A stretch of 64,000 bases of DNA, from assembly GCA_018806985.1 (NCBI GenBank), contig JADANN010000398.1, positions 453,501 through 517,500 of the forward strand. Reading direction: 5' to 3'. The notes beneath the pieces are model-generated. The model searched no databases and had not been told where the DNA came from. It saw only the letters and a program-made list of their open reading frames with translations. The position numbers and the translations under genes are program-made. Shown here one piece after another: positions 58,096 through 64,000 of this stretch (position 1 is the first letter of the stretch; each line of letters begins with the position of its first letter). This DNA is from Angiostrongylus vasorum. Taxonomy: Eukaryota > Nematoda > Chromadorea > Rhabditida > Metastrongylidae.

Positions 58096-58106
58096 TCTTT
58101 TTATTG
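58096..58106 (-). promoter_or_regulatory. AATAAA polyadenylation signal
   Basis: The reverse strand reads gcaataaaaagag about 100 bases after the stop codon at 58203. Confidence 0.55.
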
Positions 58107-58202
58107 CAACATTAATAACATAAAGTTTACATATAGAGGAATGTGAGGCTCATATATTAAGTGCATCATAAAATATGTTGACTCGATCGATGCTCAGATC
58201 AA

Positions 58203-58446
58203 TTAATCGATCATTATTTCATTTCCGACTTTTATTGGATTTTCTTTGAGATCGATTCGTTGTTTCATTGCAAACTGAAAAACGATTAATTAACGATGAA
58301 GTCATAAAATACGAATTTTTTACAGAAGCATAAATGGACGGGCAATCAATATGTATGGATATCACAAGTCTCACCTGAAAATGACAAGTGCCTTTGCTTA
58401 ACAACCGCACCACCTTACGTTGATCAATTGAAACCACCTGCTTCAC
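58203..58446 (-). CDS. hypothetical protein, last two exons
   Basis: Exon 58446-58375 (acceptor acgttttag, donor gtgaga, 24 codons, VSIDQRKVVRLLSKGTCHF) joins in phase 0 to 58274-58203 (acceptor gtttttcag, QRIDLKENPIKVGNEIMID, TAA). A polyA signal follows. Upstream exons probably lie at 59511-59592 and 60231-60455. Family not recognised. Confidence 0.55.
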
Positions 58447-59510
58447 CTAAAACGTCATGCATTGAGTGCTGCTGATACCAATGTCATCGAATTTTGCGTA
58501 AGACTCGTCTAAATGTAAAAAGCAGTACAGAAATAAAAAATCGAGAAATTTTTGAAGTTTTCACATGAAGTAGAAATGCCTATACCCTAAAATGTGTGCT
58601 TATTCATTCTGGAAACCCATAGTAAGGTTCGACCAAAACTACTACGGAAGAAGATTTCTTCTTTAGTTTTCCTTTCTTCTTTTTCATAATCTAGATACCT
58701 TGCCCAGAGTCAGTATGATTTTCTGCTCCTGCGTGTCATCTGCTAGTGGTTTGCCGCCTTATCAGATTGTCGTGTAATCCTGGATGCCAAGCTACGAAGA
58801 TCAGCGTGAATTCAATCTCAAGAATGGTCATCCAGTCTGCTAAGGATGAGTTCAACTCCAAAGAATCTGGAATCCTAGGCAGAGGCTAACTTACGCTAAT
58901 AATGTTCTTTGTGTCTCTTGAGGGAAAGCTCATATAGTGGCTCTGATGTACGACGGCAACGAATAGTGCTTACCGATGCCCAGTAGCGTTACTCGATGAT
59001 TAATGGGAAGACGCGATAGAGAAATGTAAAAAAAAAGATGTGATGTCAAAGATTGTTGCAGATAGGCTGTGCAGTGGAATGACGCGCCGCTTGGACTCGC
59101 ATGGCTTCTGCTCCGATGCGTCCCTGCCTACGCGACTTATGTTCTCCATCTGTGCTGGACTAATTGCTAGCAGACCTAACGATAGTGGATGAAGCATTGG
59201 ACTTAAAGATTGGTTTAGATGTGGAAGCCGTGGAAATGACTAAATTCCCGATCATTATCTTACAACGCCATACATCATTGTGGCGGCACAATGATCGTTT
59301 CAGTGAGATTAGAAAACATCGATTATTCCTTAACGACTACGAAGAGCTCTTTTTCAAGATGGTACTTCGAATTGTGACAGTTGCTCCTTTGTTCCTTTAT
59401 TTCTCGTAAGAGTCATAATTTGTTCTGCTCGAACGCAATAATCTATCACAGTAAAAGAAAACTTCTAAAGTTGTGCAGTCAGATGGGATAGGGCTAAAGG
59501 TGAGGCTTAC
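58447..59510. other. mixed coding-like fragments
   Basis: Minus frame 59197-59000 (AQMENISRVGRDASEQKP) overlaps a plus frame 59164-59409. I cannot decide which, if either, is real. Confidence 0.3.
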
Positions 59511-59592
59511 CCCAAATGGCTTCCACAAGGAAGGAGAGTGGACATTACCGGTGAAGACAACAAATATCTGAGCCTCCTCATTGGTGCAACAG
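59511..59592 (-). CDS. candidate internal exon
   Basis: Acceptor ccattcaag, 1-base remainder, 27 codons (TNEEAQIFVVFTGNVHSPS) and donor gtaagc, phase 0 out. That matches the phase 0 entry of 58446. Confidence 0.4.
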
Positions 59593-60230
59593 CTTGAATG
59601 GTGAGCTCAATTATTTTCAGCTAATTCTAGAAGCTCTTAAACGAATATGTTCGAATGTTGACGTTATTATAACGTTTGCGTGCTTTTGTTCTCATGAAAA
59701 CATAAAGTAAGGGAGCTTGTGTTGAAAACCACAACTTCTCCATTAAGATTCGATGTTAACATTTACGCGACGGTATGAGCTCTATAGGAGTCATATATGA
59801 AAGGAAAGGGGCATTGTAGCCGATATGACGGCTATAAAAGTCATTTTATTTCTGCTTGTTTATTTTTCAACATAGGATATTATTCATAAAGTTCTTGTAT
59901 TTCACTTCCAATTGCTATGACGAATGACTGTCACCCCATGGAAGGGAAAGGCTTAAAAAATACAGAACTACTCCCAATATAATTTGTGAAACACTTCCAA
60001 ATGCTGATGACACTGTGGCCGAAAGGTAGATCACAGAAACATATAATAAGTAGCACACATCTCCCAAAGCGATAGAGTAGAGCCTCTTTCATATATCCTC
60101 CGTACTCTCTATCCCCAAAACACCTCAGTTATCGAGAAATTATCGCGGATCTTCTGAAGAGCAGTAAGTCCGTAACGAGATGAAAATAGGCGTCGTTACC
60201 TAGGTCTTAACAGAAAAGATTCGATATTAA

Positions 60231-60455
60231 CTAGGGATAGACGGATTTGCAGTAGAAAAATTGAGAAAAGATGGCATCAATGTCGACGTGAACTTTCCAG
60301 ATCATTAAAAATTGAAGAAAATAGGGACGAACCTCTTTACGGCAATGAGGGCTGTCAAGATGCGACATAAACACTTCGACGATGTTGACGCGAATCGGCA
60401 ACATCAGCGCGTCATCCTTTCTTCTGAAACTCGTCCCATCGTATGCAGAATTCAA
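60231..60455 (-). CDS. coding-like ORF/exon
   Basis: 74 codons, including GTSFRRKDDALMLPIRVNIV and FMSHLDSPHCRKE. A tttcag acceptor at about 60415 and gttcgt donor at about 60332 could define a shorter exon. Unknown family, probably upstream of the gene ending at 58203. Confidence 0.4.
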   Translation of the reverse strand: MNSAYDGTSFRRKDDALMLPIRVNIVEVFMSHLDSPHCRKEVRPYFLQFLMIWKVHVDIDAIFSQFFYCKSVYP

Positions 60456-60883
60456 TAATCATGTAGAGATAGAAACACATTGAAAGATTAAAAAAGTTAT
60501 TACAATTGTCTTCATGGCCACTTCACTCAGAAAACATAACAATAAAGTAGTCGAAAGGAAACTTGACGGAGTGTCAACATAAAGTTTAGTAACTGTATGC
60601 GAGGAGATGAACAAATATTCACTGCCGGACAACCACAAGCATCTTCTATAGTGGGTTATGAGGATGTCGTAGACTTTCTTCCACTAAATTTTAGCAAATT
60701 CACTAAATAGTTCAACAGCGATGAACAGGGAAAGAATTACTGCATCGCTGCTCATTTATTAACGGCCGCTATTATCATATTTATTTTCCATTATTTCAAA
60801 TCGTTTCGAACGAGGATTATGAATCGACAGTGACGATATGGATCTGAAATCGGTTTTCAGCCTTAATCAAAGAGGTTTGGGAT
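60456..60883. other. no supported gene
   Basis: AT-rich, nothing recognised. Confidence 0.4.
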
Positions 60884-61140
60884 AAAAAGGATAAAGCTCT
60901 TGGCGTTGATCAATCTCTGAGGGATTTGCCATGCATTCGACTTCATTAAGTATCGTTGGAGGTGACTGAATGCATATCTGGCCTTTACAAACTCGCGGTG
61001 GCCTACCTGTAACGAGCCAGTGCTGCTATCCTCCCAGACAAGTATGGTCCCAATTTGCCGACCCAGGAGGGATGGAATATTTGGTGGGCCATGGGTGCGG
61101 GGATCGATTCCACGTGTGTGCCGCAGCAGCACAAGCGCCC
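60884..61140 (-). mobile_element. SINE1 copy
   Basis: Minus-oriented, flanked by caaagaggttt/caaggaggttt. Confidence 0.88.
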
Positions 61141-61429
61141 CTCAAGGAGGTTTACAAGCCACATAATAGGCTTGAACAAGTGCTCATCAACCTTTGACTA
61201 AATGCTTTGCAAGATTTCATAAATCTGTAAGCGTGCAAATGCTTTCCATCATAACAAGAATAAAAACAGTGCAAATATTATTAATAACAATTATTTTACG
61301 GCAGAATCTGAATGGTTTTTACAAGCGCATCTAGTGTAGATATTATGTTACGACTGTATTGATGACAGCAATATTTCCATGGAAACCTTCTCCCCACAAA
61401 ATGCTAAATAAAGGATTATGAGATCGACA
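61141..61429. other. intergenic spacer
   Basis: No feature seen. Confidence 0.4.
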
Positions 61430-61696
61430 GGATAAAGCTCTCGGTGTTGATCAATTGCTGAGGGATCCGTAAAGCATTCGACTTCATAAAACAACGTTAG
61501 TGGTGACTGAGTGCATGTCTGGCCTATATTTTCACTCGCAGTGGCCTACCGATCTATCGAATCAGTGCTGCTATTCTTGCAGACAGGTCTGGTACTAATT
61601 TGCCGACCTCGAAGGGATGGAAGGTTTGGTGAGCCTGGAGCGCTGGATCGAAATCATGTGTTTTGCAGGACACTTAACCATTGTGCTACAAGCGCC
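61430..61696 (-). mobile_element. SINE1 copy
   Basis: Minus-oriented, full length, moderately diverged. Confidence 0.82.
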
Positions 61697-61854
61697 CTAA
61701 ACCAAAGGAATGTTAGGAGAAATTATAGCTGTTACATGGTTCACGATGGTGAACTAATAGCAGTAAACATTTCCGTTCTGAATGAGAGCCCTAGTCGCAA
61801 GGCAGCACCTGTTTCTGATGTGCAACTCCTAATCATTACGTTCTAACAGACATC

Positions 61855-62000
61855 TTCGAACACCGTAGCATGGCCGTCTCAGGATTCCAAGGAGATTCGA
61901 TCAGCATTCACCATGTCAGTGAGGAAGTGTAAGGATGAGAAGACAAATACTTCCGACGTGGTTGGAAACACGTCACCCCCCATTAACGACGGCTGTAGAT
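61855..62000 (+). mobile_element. family-4 SINE fragment
   Basis: It keeps ggagattcgatcagcattca and the following body up to a ggaaacacg end. Partial. Confidence 0.45.
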
Positions 62001-62654
62001 GAGCCGAACGAGAGATGCTGAAACCCTAACAGTGTGCGAGGACATGCCATTTAATTGTATCTGAGAAGGTAAACGGGAAATTATTGTGAGTACAGCAACG
62101 CGTCACATCGTCTCGTAAGTACTGCTACTTGCTTAGCGTTCTTCCTTTTAAGCCAATTAAAAGAAGCCCATCACTATATCCAGTTAATTCTGAACGAATC
62201 GATTAGTACAATTGTCCAGTTAGAGTAGACGGTTAAATCCCCTCGAAAAATCGTAGTGACTCGATGGGGTGCTCTAACGTCAGCGGGAGGCATGACTGGT
62301 CGCCCGTCCTTCATCCGGTTCAATTAGAGCTATTCAATGTGACTATTCGTTAAACGTTTACCGCATACTCGACCTATGCAAACATCAGGACCTTTGTGTA
62401 TCGCCTTTGAGGGTTACACACTAACAGGGTTAGCCTTGCCCGATAAATGATTACCTGGCCAGCCGTCAAGTGGGTTTTATTCCAAAGAATCACTAACACA
62501 CGGAAACCAAGAAAAACTGAGGGGAGATTGAATTCGTTATTAAAACTCGCATTTTTTCTATGTTGATGAGACCTCGAGTAAAGATAAGAGAAGATGATGT
62601 ATTAAAGTAGAATAGAAACATAGTTTACATCGAAGTTGAAGAAAGAGATCCTAC
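62001..62654. other. probable intron or 3' part of right-edge gene
   Basis: One minus-strand exon-like block (62443-62481, acceptor gtgtgttag, donor gtaatc) does not keep frame. Otherwise nothing. Confidence 0.3.
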
Positions 62655-63346
62655 CTTTTTATCGAAATCGTCACATTACCCGACAACTTGGTAGTGATGG
62701 AGTATGATCCTCGATAGTTCATTTCTTCAATTATAATTGACGCTTCGGTAGAGTAATGTGGTGGCACCTGAGAATATTAAACTTGAAAAAAAAGTTCACT
62801 TTGCATTTAAAGGGTTTAAGTCCTAAAATATGGTAAACAGCGCTAAAATTAACGAAGTGAAGGTTTCAGTTCTGGTGAGGGTTAGCATAGTGAGAACCCA
62901 AGGCAAGCATTTTTCTTGTCTACGATTAAAAATGATATATCTAATAATGATGATATGTCTACGATTAAAGTGCAATTAAAACAGAGGGTAAAAGAAACTA
63001 TTCATGAAGTAAGCAGTTAAGTAAATCTCAAATTATAATCTATATGGAAGCAACAAGAACCTGAACGTTGCTGTCGACACCCCACGTCAGAATCTCCGTC
63101 TGGCAGTTCTCATTCAAATTGTTAAAATGCATCTCATGCTTGAAACCCGCTTTTAATTCGGCGATTTCACCTTAAAAAACAAAGTAATTTGACTCTTAAA
63201 AAAATTTAAGGACCCCGACGTTGCAGATGTCTTTCACACCTCACTCAATTTCACCAAAGCCCCATTTAAGGTCTACTTCGATCCAACAAGCATTGTGAGC
63301 TAATCGCGCTTGTTTTTGGATCCATTGGAGTGGAAGAGAATGAAGC
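62655..63346 (-). CDS. right-edge gene, three internal exons
   Basis: Exons 63346-63255, 63170-63061 and 62767-62655 join in phase (1, 0, then 2 out). Acceptors are ctattaccag, tttttaag and atattctcag; donors are gtgaaa, gttctt and gtagga. The product reads ACWIEVDLKWGFG, EMHFNNLNENCQTEILTWG, VPPHYSTEASIII and TKLSGNVTISIK. The W..(V)..VPP...A.I.....G.....L.G.V.I pattern recalls the beta-rich ETX/MTX2 (aerolysin-like) fold, which in animals is not necessarily a toxin. This assignment is tentative. Confidence 0.55.
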
Positions 63347-63795
63347 CTGGTAATAGTTTGTTAAAGTGCAAATCACTATTGAAATGAAGGACTAGTTAAA
63401 TGAAATGACTACTCACATAGTAGCCAATAAAAAGCACTTAGTATTATTTGATAAGAAATAATACATGACAAAGGTGTATGTGTCAGTGCAAGGCTCAACG
63501 TAATCCTGTATCCCAAAACCGCAATCAGTAATAAAAAGATACCACTAGAAAATTTGATGAGAAGAAGATGCATGTGATATCTAAGCATATCTAAATCACT
63601 TCAGACTAAACTCTGTTAGATTTCCCAACTTTCACAAAAAGAGAGAGAGATGTTCACTTCTCTAACATCCAAATTTTAACCCTGAATCGGCAAACTATAG
63701 TTTTCTTTTCAGAATAATTGCAACTGTTCGGCATTCTTAGAAGCAATCTTGTTTGAGGTGACTAACATTCATCATACTTTGATGAAAGTGTCAAC

Positions 63796-63970
63796 CTTGA
63801 GCATTAGGTCTAATTTCCTCATCGCCCTTGAGTGTTTCGTGGCTATATTCGCTGGCGCAGTCGTACAGAAGTTTTTCTGTTCTAACAAACGAACGATCCA
63901 GATCGGTGACAAGAAACGACACCTCGTCGGCGGCCAAAATTAGTTCAAACAAACAATTCACAACGCTTTA
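63796..63970 (-). CDS. right-edge gene, upstream exon
   Basis: Minus frame with AADEVSFLVTDLDRSF, EKLLYDCASEYSHETLKG and a donor gttgac after GCTCAAG (phase 1). Its phase does not match exon 63346 directly, so another exon is likely between them. A plus-strand frame (63749-63943) overlaps and is hydrophobic. I judge the minus reading better by composition. Confidence 0.4.
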
Positions 63971-64000
63971 GAGATTCGGAGTCAAAAATTCCAACCTTGA

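Overview
The window is nuclear DNA of a nematode, most likely a clade V (strongylid, hookworm-like) worm. The evidence is AT-rich sequence, many introns with GT/AG borders, short polypyrimidine 3' splice sites typical of nematodes, probable spliced-leader acceptors a few bases before start codons, an RTE-type retroposon whose C-terminus resembles those I know from hookworms, and an unusual density of tRNA-derived SINEs. Species is inference. There is no bacterial-type operon, rRNA, CRISPR or phage.

Two genes can be assembled exon by exon and recognised. One is a plus-strand TPRKB/Cgi121 homologue, the KEOPS tRNA-modification subunit (21611-26286, 5 exons, 183 codons). The other is a minus-strand cytosolic protein tyrosine phosphatase (46010 down to 39007, 13 exons with matching phases, 468 codons). 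It has an intact WPD loop, the HCSAGVGRTG signature split by an intron, and an intact Q-loop.

Further partial models have consistent splice phase but unknown function: 16-1353 (-); 3466-3896 (-); 11811-12544 (+); 15334-16952 (+, several exons then AATAAA); a gene nested in TPRKB intron 2 (23041-23771, -); a signal-peptide, Cys-rich secreted protein (29538-30529, -); 32637-33059 (-); 58203-58446 (-); and a gene entering from the right edge (62655-63970, -). The track 33665-34475 (+) is an open frame interrupted by a retroposon; removing the insert and one target-site copy leaves 135 sense codons.

The rest is dominated by repeats. SINE1 (tRNA-derived, about 280 bp) has about 22 copies, many with target-site duplications (TSDs). 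SINE2 (tRNA-derived, about 250 bp) has about 11, some in inverted arrangement. Family 3 (about 390 bp, 12-14 bp TSDs, AAGT-rich tail) has 4. Family 4 is a tRNA-headed SINE sharing its middle with SINE1. There are also RTE and mariner relics, three Penelope-type hammerhead-like motifs, and large microsatellites, including about 287 bp of (TG)n. The repeats sit in introns and directly beside exons: one SINE1 lies 15-20 bp upstream of the phosphatase start codon.
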